Below are positions 12,479-21,290 of a stretch of 64,000 nucleotides of DNA, one piece after another. A program made the position numbers and the translations under genes. Origin of the DNA: Mya arenaria (Eukaryota > Mollusca > Bivalvia > Myida > Myidae); NCBI RefSeq assembly GCF_026914265.1, contig NC_069130.1, forward strand, positions 2,564,001 to 2,628,000. Direction: 5' to 3'. How positions within the stretch are numbered: the stretch's first letter is position 1; every line of letters begins with the position of its first letter. A model generated the notes under the pieces. That model had not been told where the DNA came from, ran no database searches, and saw nothing but the letters and a program-made list of their open reading frames with translations.

Positions 12479-15400
12479 GATGTCATTTTGTGTTTGATGA
12501 TACTGATATTTATGAAAGACTAAAACTCCAAGTTAAAGTTAATGTTTATTCCTTTGAATGTACCGGTACATCTTGTTCAGCTAGTACTGCTTGTATTCTG
12601 TTGGTGACTACTCTATTAAAGTGGTATGGCATAGTGGTCTAACTAAAAAGTCTGACAAACTATTTTAATGTTGTAGTCTGACATGGTAGTTGAGCATAGT
12701 GCAGTCGAATCTCATTTTGTCCAAATCTGTTATCTCTGATATTCTGGCTATATCAAACTTTTTTTAATGTGTTGACTTAATATGTTAAACACTTGTTGTA
12801 TTTCAAAAAAAAATTAACCTCGAAGTATTTCCTGTGGTCCCAACAGCTTTGACATAGCACGAGTTTTGACTATAGTCTGATGAAGCAGTCTGACATAATA
12901 GTCTGGCATATTAATCTGACTTGGAACTTTAGCATTGAAGTCTGGAAAAGTAGTGTGATAAAGTAGGCTGACTAGGTAGTCTGGCATATTAGTCTGAGTA
13001 ACAAGTCTGACCCAGTAGTCACACCATGTTCATGTAGTCTGACATTTTAGTCTGGCAAAGTAGTCTGAAAAAGTAACCTCGCTAAGTAGTATGACAACGT
13101 AGTCTGGCATAGTTAGCTGACATACGGTATTACTCAACAAAGTAGTCTGAAATAATAGTCTAACAATCAGTATAGTACTTTACATGCATTAAACATAATG
13201 ACTCTGTAAATTACTTTAAAATCAGTTTAGGGTTTAGGTTTCCAAATACATTGTTTGTTATTATTCCCCAGGTTTCCTTGACATATACAGCAGTTTCAAC
13301 AAGCGTAAATGGGGCAAACGGTGGTGTATTGTACACGAGAATAACTTTGAATGTTACCGCTCCCCGACCAGCGACACATGTGAACTTGAATTCCTCCTAC
13401 GGAACTGTGCACTGCAGCGGGCAATCAAAGAAACCAGCAGTGAACTCGGTCTCATGTTGACGGAGAATAATCGTGAGAAAATCACCATTGAGGTATGTTA
13501 CAATGCAAGCATGCTATTGCCTTGCAACGTTTATTGTTATGCCTAGTCATTTAGGCTCTGTATATATATTGAATAATAATAAAGGTTACAGTCCATCATC
13601 GGGAACTGCGTTCAAAACCTCTCTAAATGTTAGAGTTAGATTCATCATTCACATTGTGTTATTGTTAGCCTACACAGAGCCCTTAAGTTGGTCGAACCAT
13701 CGCAGTGCTCATGGTTAAGCCTTTGGATGGCATAAACAAGCACCATATATTTTAAATTTTAATTTTTAAGAATTCAAAAAGTTGTTTCTCTAACAAAATA
13801 CTTACCAAAATCACATTAAAATCATATTGTGATTGTAATTTGCTTATTTCTCTACACTTTATATAGTTTAACACCTGGAAGCAATAATTGGGATTCTGAT
13901 TGTTATAAAATTAATTTTTTTGCCCAATCCGCATCTCCTTAGCCTGTTTTAAAAAGGTTAATGTTTGTAGGGTTTAGCAGTCAATTGTGTAAACTGGTTT
14001 ATTCAGTGGTTTGGTAAAAGATAGCCGTAATATTTCTCCAATCATTGCTATTAACCAATCCAATCATTGCTATTAACCAATCCAATCATTGCTATTAACC
14101 AATCCAATTATTGCTATCAACCAATCCAATCATTGCTATTAACCAATCCACTCATTGCTATCAACCAATCCAATCATTGCTATTAACCAATCCAATCATT
14201 GCTATCAACCAATCCAATCATTGCTATTAACCAATCCAATCATTGCTATTAACCAATCCAATTATTGCTATCAACCAATCCAATCGAATCCAATCATTGC
14301 TATCTGAACTAATCCAATTATCTAAACGTACAATGTATAATTGAAGATAACTGGTGAATAACTTGTCAGAGGTTTATAGAATTAGCTGCTGGTGACAAAT
14401 ATCTGGAAGCAAGCAACATAAATCTTTTACTTAGATTTACTGTCAGTGACATTTACTTTTTTGTTACTCTTTCGTCAGCCCGTGAGCTGGTCAGAGCTGG
14501 GCTCGTGGTTACGGGTTCTCATGGCAGAAACAAGCACACCCTCCACCCCTGATGGGCTCCAGGGATATATGGATGATACGCATCCGTACCATGAGGCTGT
14601 GGAAATCACCAGGAAACCACAAGCTGTACGTTAACATTTTAACTTTTTAAAAATCTTTGTCATTGTTTTACATCTGAAGCAACTATATATAAAACAGGGG
14701 TGAAAACTCTGACAGTAGCCACCAAAGCGCAGGTCTTGACTGTGTGTTTTGAATATTTACTGCTTATGACAAAATTTTCTTAAATTGTAACTTTATCATG
14801 AAAGAAATATTTTACTGATGTGCATCTTTATTCTGTTTATCATTTAACTGATTTATGTGTCTTAATTTGCATTTTCAGTCCACTGCCAAATCACAAAACA
14901 GTAAAGCTAGGACCAAAAACGTGGATAGGGACAGTGGTATTTGCTCTTCAGAGTCAGCTGATGGGAGATTTGGTTCCCTGGAGAGGGCCTCAAAAGGCTC
15001 ACCTACAGCCTCAACTGTGATCACTGTACATAAAGACTTCTCTGATTCTAGTCTTCCTAGAGTGAGTGTGCAGGAGACTGGTGCTATTTATACCATGGTC
15101 AGGAAGTCTAGTGGGGCTGGTTCCCAATCTGGGCCCAGCTTGACCAGCTCTATTACAGGGGTGACAGTTCAAGCCGGGAACAAAAAAGGAGAATCAAGCA
15201 CAGCAGAGAACTTGATTGGTGGGAAAGATACTCAAAAAATAAGTGCAATGAATGCTTCCCATACATCAGAGTTAGATGAAAGTGGGTTGTTTGAAGACTT
15301 TGAAGCAAATATAGCCCCACTGGAGTACAAAAGGGGTGAAAGCCTAGTTGATGAAATTATGTCGCAATTTCAGACCCAACTAAGTAGTTCATTTTCAACA

Positions 15401-16941
15401 AACAGTGAATCCAGTGAACAAATATGTGGGACAACTGAACATGATAATAAAAACCATGAATCCAGTGATACCCATGGACTAGTTATTGAAGACCCAAATG
15501 ATGCTGGACAAGACAAGAAATCAACAAAAGCACTTTCAGACCTTAGTAGAAGTTCAGATCCATCAAAAAGGTCGAGTTTTGGAAGAAATATGTTTTGGTC
15601 CCATGAAGATCAGCAGGAAATTCTAGCTGAGCTGAGAACCAGACTAGTGCAGTTGAAACAAGACAGGTTGGTCACATAGTAAATTTCAATATACTCATAC
15701 CTCATTGCTGCATTTCAAATATACTTAAGGATTTCAAATTTTGGTTTAGTGCAAAAATGTTGCTGATGATTCTGTTTTAATTTAATTTATGTTGAAACAT
15801 AATCAGATTTGTTTAATTTGATGTGGAATGTTAATTAACTTGAAGTACTTGGAAGAATCTAGAAATTAATCAGATTTTTAATTATTTTTTTTATAATTAG
15901 AAATCAGTTGAAGTTGGAAAGATGCTTTAAACCTGTACAATCTGGATTATTTTATTTTTCAGGATAACAATCAGAAACAGAAAAGAAAAAGTTACCTGTA
16001 GCATTGACAGAGAATTTCTAAGTGCTGAATTTGACAGACTTGACAGAGAATGTAAGAAAGTTGCTGATGAGATTAAATCTATTGAAGAGGAAGCAGCCAA
16101 ATACTCAGCCAAACAGGTTAGTGAGAGGAGATTCTCTGACATGGATGCAATAGTTGATTATGTTATAGAAGAAGAGGAGATTAGTGCTATCGAAGAAGAA
16201 GTAAGTGTAATTGATGAAGAAGAAGTTGAATTTATTGAACTCACTGAGATTAAGTTAACATGTGTTCCTGAAGATATCGTAGGTGAACTTGAACATGATA
16301 ATAATAAAGAAACAGTAGTTGATTATAATGAGGAAACAAATGGTGATTTGAAAGGTGATTGTAAAGAAGAAACAGAAGGTAAACTGAAAGGTTATTGTAA
16401 GAAAGAATTGGAAAAGGACGCTAATGAAAGGGCAGAAAACATTGAACATCAGGAGTTTACAGTTTGTAATGATGAAGTAACTTTAGAAAAAAGTTTTGCT
16501 AATGAAATTGTGACATCCGATGGTAAAAAATCTGAATATTTAGGACAAACAAATGTTGAATCTGTTAATTTTATTGATACCAGTTTAATCCATTCAAGAG
16601 ATGACAAAGATGTTTCAAAAATACAGAATAGCAATATAGAAAGATCATGTAATTTAAACTCAGAAGAAAAATGCCATGATATAGAAGAGGAAAAATGTAT
16701 AAATAATGGAGAAAGTAACTCAGGGCTAAATGATGGCAATGGTGATGCCAAAGTGATGGAAACTGATGATACTGAAGCAGTGGAGAAAATAAATACTGAA
16801 ATTGAAACTCATAAAGCAGGATGTGAAGACCCAGGAACAGATCAATTAGAACATGGACTTAGTGAAGATAAAAGAGAAATTAATATAAACAATAACAAAG
16901 TTGCAAGTGAGCTGAAGCAGTGTTGTTCTGTTTCTAAATAA
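1480..16941 (+). CDS. AFAP1: Actin filament-associated protein 1-like protein (5' end outside window)
   Basis: Spliced gene of 13 visible exons: 1480-1643, 2326-2496, 2756-2846, 3153-3339, 7285-7455, 9902-10009, 10323-10407, 10787-10988, 11554-11687, 13272-13492, 14479-14625, 14879-15666 and 15963-16941. All junctions are GT-AG and in phase, giving 1,148 residues to the stop. Order of parts: acidic run and VYEVP (about 17-26), proline-rich SH3-ligand segment (56-66), PH domain 1 (about 175-270), Ser-rich linker, PH domain 2 (about 438-530, ending in the WLRVLMAET helix), Ser-rich region, short coiled coil (about 810-870) and an acidic tail. This order matches AFAP1/AFAP1L1/XB130, adaptors that bind actin filaments and Src-family kinases. 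The family is usually about 730-820 residues, so the tail here is long. The N-terminal exons are not in the window. Which of the three vertebrate paralogues it matches best cannot be told by eye. Confidence 0.78.
1644..2325. other. AFAP1-like intron, no element recognised
   Basis: Intron between exons a and b. In unit 3 the corresponding intron contains a 2.57-kb TTAA-flanked insertion. Nothing else is recognisable. Confidence 0.5.
2326..2496 (+). CDS. AFAP1: AFAP1-like exon b: proline-rich SH3-ligand segment
   Basis: Acceptor TATTGCAG, donor GTATGT. It encodes IPKPPPLPPRRDRASSD and then a Ser-rich stretch. PPPLPPRR fits the class I/II SH3-binding PxxP pattern that AFAP1 uses to bind Src-family SH3 domains. 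The entry phase fits the previous exon exactly (split Gly codon). Confidence 0.78.
2756..2846 (+). CDS. AFAP1: AFAP1-like exon c
   Basis: Acceptor TTTGTTACAG, donor GTCAAC. It encodes EEYDAMSVGSPDDPSGS and then a TPDHIRLPR end. The last Arg codon is split AG/A across the next intron, which fixes both boundaries. Confidence 0.75.
3153..3339 (+). CDS. AFAP1: AFAP1-like exon d: start of PH domain 1
   Basis: Begins with basic PTRRKARAQRKLGKS and a linker, then VVISGELYYRSKLSWTKK and GRLVCYK, the first strands of a PH domain (compare AFAP1 LLCYK). Donor GTAATC. The exon ends in phase 0 and is followed within 10 bases by a GT-rich SINE tail. Confidence 0.8.
3345..3654 (-). mobile_element. tRNA-derived SINE with (AC)n tail
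   Basis: On the minus strand it reads GGTGTAGTGGTAATAC (A-box-like), about 30 bases later GGTTCGATTCCCAGCC (B box), then a body with GAGCACTCGCC and a final (AC)n run. The tail abuts the donor of exon d. The orthologous copy in unit 3 is at 43063-43364, so the insertion predates the duplication. Confidence 0.75.
3655..4159. other. AFAP1-like intron segment, also duplicated in unit 2
   Basis: Plain intron sequence. The part from about 3885 is the source-equivalent of 24353 onward in unit 2 and of 43600 onward in unit 3. No coding potential. Confidence 0.55.
4160..4595. mobile_element. Double-hairpin non-autonomous element (degenerate copy)
   Basis: Begins GCCCAAGGGTCGGATTTTTC and ends with a hairpin (CATCTGGCAtgggggTGCCAGATG) followed by a second weaker stem with CCGG arms. 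Unit 3 lacks it here (43830-43870 is continuous), so it is a private insertion. The same family occurs at 50400-50880, sharing the GGGTCGGATTTTTCTAT end, ACTGATGTCAT-like middle and terminal hairpins. The stop-codon-interrupted short frames inside are not genes. Confidence 0.6.
4776..5255. repeat. 48-bp minisatellite (CTGACCAGTGCTCCCCCTGG)
   Basis: About ten imperfect units, each with ATGGCTGACCAGTGCTCCCC, then GGCGATATACTACTATAAGG. Because the unit length is a multiple of three, a long minus-strand open frame appears; it is an artefact. Related arrays: 25737-27303 and 44055-44420. Confidence 0.9.
5256..5868. other. AFAP1-like intron, nothing recognised
   Basis: Intron sequence partly shared with unit 3 (46010-46160). 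In unit 3 a tandem-core element replaces part of it. The last eight bases are the left target duplication of the hAT-type MITE. Confidence 0.5.
5869..6624. mobile_element. hAT-type MITE with 8-bp target duplication
   Basis: Ends TAGTGTT...AACACTA with imperfect inverted termini (TAGTGTTATGCCGATGATCG against TAGTGTTGGGAATCGG). It is flanked by CTGTATGC (5861-5868) and CCGTATGC (6625-6632), an 8-bp duplication with one mismatch. Unit 3 has the uninterrupted target CCGTATGCTG at about 46174. At 756 bp with no open frame it is a non-autonomous hAT derivative. Confidence 0.85.
6745..7256. repeat. 27-bp minisatellite beside the PH1 exon
   Basis: About 18 units of CATGGTCATATTAATGAGCT followed by TTCTAGC. 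All reading frames look open because 27 is divisible by three, giving spurious hydrophobic or His-rich peptides. The array stops about 30 bases before the exon e acceptor. The unit 3 array at 46289-46680 is shorter. Confidence 0.9.
7285..7455 (+). CDS. AFAP1: AFAP1-like exon e: middle of PH domain 1
   Basis: Fifty-seven codons in phase 0, acceptor CATCCACAG, donor GTAGGG. It encodes VDKLDTRPSFVIILMGYLA, then RRSYEIHLDH and the start of the C-terminal PH helix (KEWADIWCE). It sits directly downstream of the 27-bp minisatellite. Confidence 0.8.
7716..8889. mobile_element. Tandem-core element with TATACGCCCGAAG ends
   Basis: Left end TATACGCCCGAAG and right end CTTCGGGCGTATA are inverted. Next to the left end is a (CCGTCTGT)n stretch, then about five tandem units of roughly 147 bp starting GTTAGCAATTCCGTGTCCGG. 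No open frame of interest. Similar architecture occurs at 19240-21290 and 44606-45976. The element may extend a few bases to CTCTTGTT near 8915. It is absent from unit 3. Confidence 0.7.
8966..9675. mobile_element. pogo/Tigger-type MITE with TA target site
   Basis: Inverted termini CAGTCGAAACTCGTTGGCT and AGCCATCGAGTTTCGACTG, flanked by TA on both sides (8964-8965, 9676-9677). CAGT...-type termini plus TA duplication are typical of Tc1/mariner-pogo elements. The 710-bp body has no transposase. Unit 3 lacks it. Confidence 0.8.
9902..10009 (+). CDS. AFAP1: AFAP1-like exon f: end of PH domain 1
   Basis: Thirty-six codons in phase 0, acceptor ATTTTGCAG, donor GTAGAA. It continues the PH1 terminal helix (HLNAAAEGQRA) and ends in a linker with LSDKTDPLSYRLTK. 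The unit 3 copy at 47716-47823 is open and the same length. Confidence 0.72.
10323..10407 (+). CDS. AFAP1: AFAP1-like exon g: Ser-rich linker
   Basis: Encodes ASPAHSSSNVSLAGSDSVES and a short Lys-rich end. Donor GTGAGT after the first base of a codon, matching the two-base entry of the next exon. Confidence 0.7.
10410..10786. other. AFAP1-like intron, nothing recognised
   Basis: Short intron between exons g and h. Open frames here on both strands are chance frames, not conserved in unit 3 (48499-48878). Confidence 0.5.
10787..10988 (+). CDS. AFAP1: AFAP1-like exon h: basic Ser-rich linker
   Basis: Acceptor AATTTCAG, donor GTAAGT inside the final Lys codon. It encodes KSAKVGQIAHRASLFFDSLS and repeated RSSVKKSLNRLSSLDR blocks, which look like basophilic-kinase sites (inference). 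Confidence 0.72.
10989..11553. other. AFAP1-like intron with internal echoes of exon h
   Basis: Contains two degraded stretches resembling exon h (AACCAGTCTAGACTGTG and GACTGGGTCAGAATTGGA, compare TCCAGTCTAGACCGTG and TGACTGGCTCAGAATTAGAG). This suggests ancient local tandem duplication of the exon and its donor region. They are not open and have no splice signals. The same echoes exist in unit 3. Confidence 0.55.
11554..11687 (+). CDS. AFAP1: AFAP1-like exon i: linker before PH domain 2
   Basis: Acceptor CATTGCAG, donor GTAGGG. It encodes QLIGTSSSQKSLPDMIIPRT and an acidic stretch ending KKHIKHQ. Its first base completes the Lys codon of the previous exon. Confidence 0.72.
11688..12636. other. 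AFAP1-like intron, mostly absent from unit 3
   Basis: Contains several diverged repeats of GACCAGCAGATGACC-like sequence and an (AT)n run at 12447-12471. No coding signal. Confidence 0.5.
12637..13165. repeat. Degenerate TAGTCTGACA tandem repeat
   Basis: More than fifteen imperfect copies of AGTAGTCTGACATA-like units of about 20 bases. Unit 3 lost the whole array together with the first two thirds of the following exon (deletion between about 49790 and 50115). Confidence 0.75.
13272..13492 (+). CDS. AFAP1: AFAP1-like exon j: body of PH domain 2
   Basis: Encodes GFLDIYSSFNKRKWGKRWCI, the classical opening of a PH domain with a KRW[CF] strand, then FECYRSP and ELEFLLRNCALQ, ending EKITIE in phase 0. 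Compare AFAP1 GYLNVL...RERWCRV. Only the last third of this exon survives in unit 3. Confidence 0.82.
13493..14027. other. AFAP1-like intron, nothing recognised
   Basis: Intron after the PH2 exon. In unit 3 it holds a double-hairpin element. No features seen here. Confidence 0.5.
14030..14335. repeat. 21-bp CCAAT-containing minisatellite
   Basis: About a dozen units of AACCAATCCAATCATTGCTA. Each unit carries two CCAAT pentamers. Unit 3 has about six units at 51111-51255. Confidence 0.85.
14479..14625 (+). CDS. AFAP1: AFAP1-like exon k: C-terminal helix of PH domain 2
   Basis: Forty-nine codons, acceptor TTCGTCAG, donor GTACGT. WSELGSWLRVLMAETSTPST closely parallels the AFAP1 helix MGRWIGILLAETGSSTDPE, the strongest family signature in the gene. 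The unit 3 copy (51390-51536) is open. Confidence 0.85.
14879..15666 (+). CDS. AFAP1: AFAP1-like exon l: long Ser-rich exon entering coiled coil
   Basis: An open exon of 262 codons, Ser/Thr-rich and low complexity, with SELDESGLFEDFEA and SSFSTNSESSEQ blocks. It ends in QQEILAELRTRLVQLKQDR, a heptad-like helix resembling the AFAP1 coiled coil (LLKRKEALRNRLAQLRKER). Donor GTTGGT splits the last Arg codon. Confidence 0.75.
15963..16941 (+). CDS. AFAP1: AFAP1-like terminal exon: coiled coil and acidic tail
   Basis: Starts by completing the split Arg codon, continues the helix (EFDRLDRECKKVADEIKSIE), then enters about 270 residues rich in Glu, Asp and Asn with imperfect repeats such as KGDCKEETEGKLKG. 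It ends ELKQCCSVSK. The acidic tail is absent from vertebrate AFAP1 as I know it. An AATAAA overlaps the stop; the true polyadenylation site is not clear. Confidence 0.75.
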
Positions 16942-17744
16942 AGGAAAGAGTGGAAAGATTTGTCATCTAACAAATAGCAACTGAACCTCTACTTCAAATT
17001 GAGAGTTCCAAAATATGTTTTATTTGTAAAGCATTTAAGAAAAACAAATAATTGTGAATAACCTAATCATAACTCTTCTAGCTAGAAGTGAAAGCAGTCT
17101 GGGATGGAAACTGTTAGATGGATAGACAAGCATGCGTAACATCAGTTGCAATCTGAAAGAAATTGATGCCATTAGAATTGCAAAACTGATGAAACTGGAC
17201 AGGGCAAGGGGAGTTTAAAGAACCCTGACCTTGACTCTAAAGGTCATGCACCCTAGCTTCCGGCAACAGTTTTTTTATCCAATAATTCTAAGATTTACGT
17301 TTTATTTGTTTATTTTGAAGACTAATGATAATTATTATATTCAAATGCATTAGGTTATATTTTTTCTTCGAGATGCCTGTTTGTGCACTTACTTGTATTT
17401 GCAAAAGTGCCTTATGTATTCAAATGCCAATTTCATTTATCAACTGTAAATGCAAAAGAAATCTTGCTATAAGTAAGAATATATTGTGGAAAATCTGAAA
17501 GACTAAGAAGGTTAAAGCAACATGTAGCGAGTGAGCCATTCTTTGACATTAAAATTCTTCAAAGTTTTGAGCAAGCAGGGATCCACATTATGATGTTTTG
17601 TCTGTTATGTTATAAAACTGCGAAATTTAACATTAAGCATGGTATTTATTTGAGACTGATAGGTGATCTCCTTGGCTAATAATGTAGGTCATTATCTAAA
17701 TTTGCTTTTATGACATGCTTTATTTATAATCTACCAATTGGCTG

Positions 17745-17746
<2 letters not shown>
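16942..17746. other. AFAP1-like 3' untranslated and downstream region
   Basis: Well conserved with unit 3 (53542-54311), roughly 95% by eye, suggesting it is at least partly transcribed 3' UTR. From about 17531 it is also present in unit 2 (27308). No clear single polyadenylation signal. Confidence 0.5.

Positions 17747-17785
<39 letters not shown>
17747..17785. repeat. (GT)n microsatellite
   Basis: Near-perfect GT run. Length differs between the three homologous positions (short and interrupted at about 27516 and 54309). Confidence 0.95.
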
Positions 17786-17788
<3 letters not shown>

Positions 17789-18675
17789 AATATTATGAAT
17801 GAAAATTACATATAGACTGTGCAACAGTTTATTATATTCGTATACATTTCATTGCCTTGTTTGAATTTAAATGAGAAATCATTTTATTTATGCTAACCGA
17901 ATATTAACATGTAAATAACTGCTGAAAATTTTACATTTAAGAGTATACGCTATTTCTGTTATTCATTAAATATTACTATATTTTTTACATTATTTATTGA
18001 TATTGTTTTATTTTTAAAAATAACATCATGTGCTAAAACAATTGTTTACCGTGTTGTTTTTTACCTGTGTAATATTATAAAGCAGCTCTCTGAGTCAATT
18101 TTACTCGACCATTTTGGAAAGAAAGAATCAAGTACATTTATTTTCATTCCCTTCTCAGAATCATGCAAAAACATTAATTAGATATTGCTCAAAACATGTT
18201 TTGAAAATTCAAGGGCCATAACTCCGGAATGAATACTGCTACAGATATGACTGATTATGGAAAGCGATCGACATATTATCATATGCCCATTCCCATTGTC
18301 TAGGAAAAAAATGTTTTATTCAGTAATAAATTATATTGTTTGTTGTAAAGCATCTGCGTTTGTTGCAAGATGAAATGCCTAGTTAAAGGAATGTTTGGCA
18401 TGAAACCCGTGCTTTGCAACCCCTATTTATTGCACTGGTGACAAAGTGGGGGCCAATTTCCTGTGTATTTGTTTATTGGCTCAGGGTCATTTAGGGTCCA
18501 TTTATATAATAAAACCTCCAAAACTGCACAGCAGGATACTCAGATCGGGTATCTGATAAGACGGTACCAGGCAATTAGATTAAGATCAATACACAAGGGT
18601 TGTGTACTATACACCGATTTAGGGGGAGGGTCACTTATAGAAAGCTTAAACTAGGCCTTTAAGGTACAGAGTGGC
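17786..18675. other. AFAP1 downstream spacer, triplicated
   Basis: Matches 27530-28156 (with a deletion of about 150 bases there) and 54330-55229. No gene recognised. Confidence 0.55.
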
Positions 18676-18932
18676 CATCTGTGTGTGTGTGTGTTTGTGT
18701 GTGTGTGCGTGTGTTTGTAAGTTTATTACGGGCCTTCGGGCGAGTGCTCCTGTAAGAGTTTTAGTCATATTAGTTTTTTTAGCATAGTGCTTAGACGGAA
18801 TGTAACCCTGGTAAGGTCTACCATGGTTCTTTAACGTACACCTTACATCCCTCCTGGTAGAGGATTAGTACCTGCAATCCCTGGATTGAAGTCAAGTGTG
18901 TTACCACTGTACCACAGATCCGCTGCAATGGC
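18676..18932 (-). mobile_element. tRNA-derived SINE with (AC)n tail
   Basis: Same family as the copy at 3345, read on the minus strand: degenerate tRNA-like head near 18930, body with GAGCACTCGCC, AC-rich tail at 18676-18716. Orthologous copies sit at 28157-28438 and 55230-55512, so this insertion predates all three units. Confidence 0.7.
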
Positions 18933-19239
18933 CATTTCTCTCTGTTTTATACTTTTCTCTACTTTTAACAGTAAAAAACTGTTATGAAAGCCAGAATCTT
19001 ACTAGTATAAATAGTTTCATGTGAATACTTTCAACGATTTTAGGGTAAGCCAAGGTTATTATAGACGAAAGTTTCCTTGTACTGTCATCAGTATTTGTTA
19101 ATTAATTTGTTAATAATAAATTTGTTCAGAGGGCGGTCATTTTATCTTCAATATCAACAGAAAGCGGTTTTACCCCGTTTTCACCAAACGAAAAATCAAT
19201 GATATTGAAAACAACAACAGTCTTTGGTACAATATTTTT

Positions 19240-21290
19240 TATACCCCCACAAACGAAGTTGGAGGGGGTATATAGGAGTGAGATTGTCGGTCGGTCGGTC
19301 TGTCGGTTTTTCATGGTTTCCGGACGATAACTCTTTTGGTACATAGGTGTAACATCAGAAGATACAGATCAAGTTCGATATTGGGGCTGGTGGGGCCAAG
19401 GTCAAGGTCACTGTTACTAAAAATAGAAAACGGTTTCCGGACGATAACTCATGAAAGGCAATACAGATTTGAATAATTTTTGGTACACAGGTGTAACATC
19501 AGAAGATACAGTTTGGTACACAGGTGTAACATCAGAAGATATAGGTCAAGTTCGATATTGGGGCTGGTGGGGCCAAGGTCAAGGTCACTGTTACTAAAAA
19601 TAGAAAAACGGTTTCCGGACGATAACTCGTGAAAGGCTAGACAGATTTGAACAATTTTTGGTACACAGGTGTAACATCAGAAGATACAGGTCGAGTTCGA
19701 TATTGGGGCTGGTGGGGCCGAGGTCAAGGTCACTGTTACTAAAAATAGAAAAACGGTTTCCGGACGATAAATCATGAAAGGCTGAACAGTTTTGAACAAT
19801 TTTGGTACACAGGTGTAACATCAAAATATACAGGTCAAGTTCGATATTGGGGCTGGTGGGGCCAAGGTCAAGGTCACTGTTACTAAAAATAGAAAAACGG
19901 TTTCCGGACGATAACTCGTGAAAGGCTAGACAGATTTGAACAATTTTTGGTACACAGGTGTAACATCAGAAGATACAGGTCGAGTTCGATATTGGGGCTG
20001 GTGGGGCCGAGGTCAAGGTCACTGTTACTAAAAATAGAAAAACGGTTTCCGGACGATAAATCATGAAAGGCTGAACAGATTTGAACAATTTTGGTACACA
20101 GGTGTAACATCAGAAGATACAGGTCAAGTTCGATATTGGGGCTGGTGGGGCCAAGGTCAAGGTCACTGTTATTAAAAATAGAAAAACGGTTTCCGGACGA
20201 TAACTAATGAAAGGCTAGACAGATTTGAACAATTTTTGGTACACAGGTGTAACATCAGAAGATACAGGTCAAGTTCGATATTGGGGCCAAGGTCAAGGTC
20301 ACTGTTACTAAAAATAGAAAATGGTTTCCGGACGATAACTCATGAAAGGCTAGACAGATTTGAACAATTTTTGGTACACAGGTGTAACATCAGAAGATAT
20401 AGGTCATGTTCGATATTGGGGCTGGTGGGGCCAAGGTCAAGGTCACTGTTACTAAAAATAGAAAAACGGTTTCCGGACGATAACTCATGAAAGGCTAGAC
20501 AGATTTGAACAATTTTTGGTACACAAGTGTAACATCAGAAGATACAGTTTGGTACACAGGTGTAACATCAGAAGATATAGGTCAAGTTCGATATTGGGGC
20601 TGGTGGGGCCAAGGTAAAGGTCACTGTTACTAAAAATAGAAAAATGGTTTCCGGACGATAACTCATGAAAGGCTTGACAGATTTGAACAATTTTTGGTAC
20701 ACAGGTGTAACATCAGAAGATACAGGTCAAGTTCGATATTGGGGCTGATGGGGCCAAAGTCAAGGTCACTGTTACTAAAAATAGAAAAACGGTTTTCCGG
20801 ACGATAACTCATGAAAGGCTAGACAGATTTGAACAATTTTCGGTACACAGGTGTAACATCAGAAGATGCATTTTGGTACACAGGTGTAACATCAGAAGAT
20901 ATAGGTTAAGTTCGATATTGGGGCTGGTGTGGCCAAGGTCAAGGTCACTGTTACTAAAAATAGAAAAACGGTTTCCGGACGATAAATCATGAAAGGCTAG
21001 ACAGATTTGAACAATTTTTGGTACACAGGTGTAACATCAGAAGATACAGGTCAAGTTCGATATTGGGGCTGGTAGGGCCATGGTCAAGGTCACTGTTACT
21101 AAAAATAGAAACACGGTTTCCGGACGATAACTAATGAAAGGCTAAACAGATTTGAACAATTTTTGGTACACAGGTGTAACATCAGAAGATACAGGTCAAG
21201 TTCGATATTGGGGCTGATGGGGCCAAGGTCAAGGTCACTGTTACTAAAAATAGAAAAACGGTTTCCGGACGATAACTCATGAAAGGCTTA
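19240..21290. repeat. 147-bp tandem array inside a TATACCCCCACAAACG-type element
   Basis: Starts TATACCCCCACAAACGAAG and a (GGTC)n run, then about 13 units of roughly 145-180 bp. Each unit has GGTTTCCGGACGATAACTC, TTGGTACACAGGTGTAACAT, TTCGATATTGGGGCTGGTGG and CCAAGGTCAAGGTCACTGTT. A two-unit higher-order period of about 289 bp is visible at 19594-20110. Antisense frames with MLHLCTK peptides are artefacts. Absent from units 2 and 3. Confidence 0.88.

Noticed and set aside
19594-20490. MLHLCTK-containing minus-strand frames and VHRCNIRRYRS plus-strand frame
   Set aside because: By-products of the 147-bp tandem array, repeated with its period and without any start or splice context.
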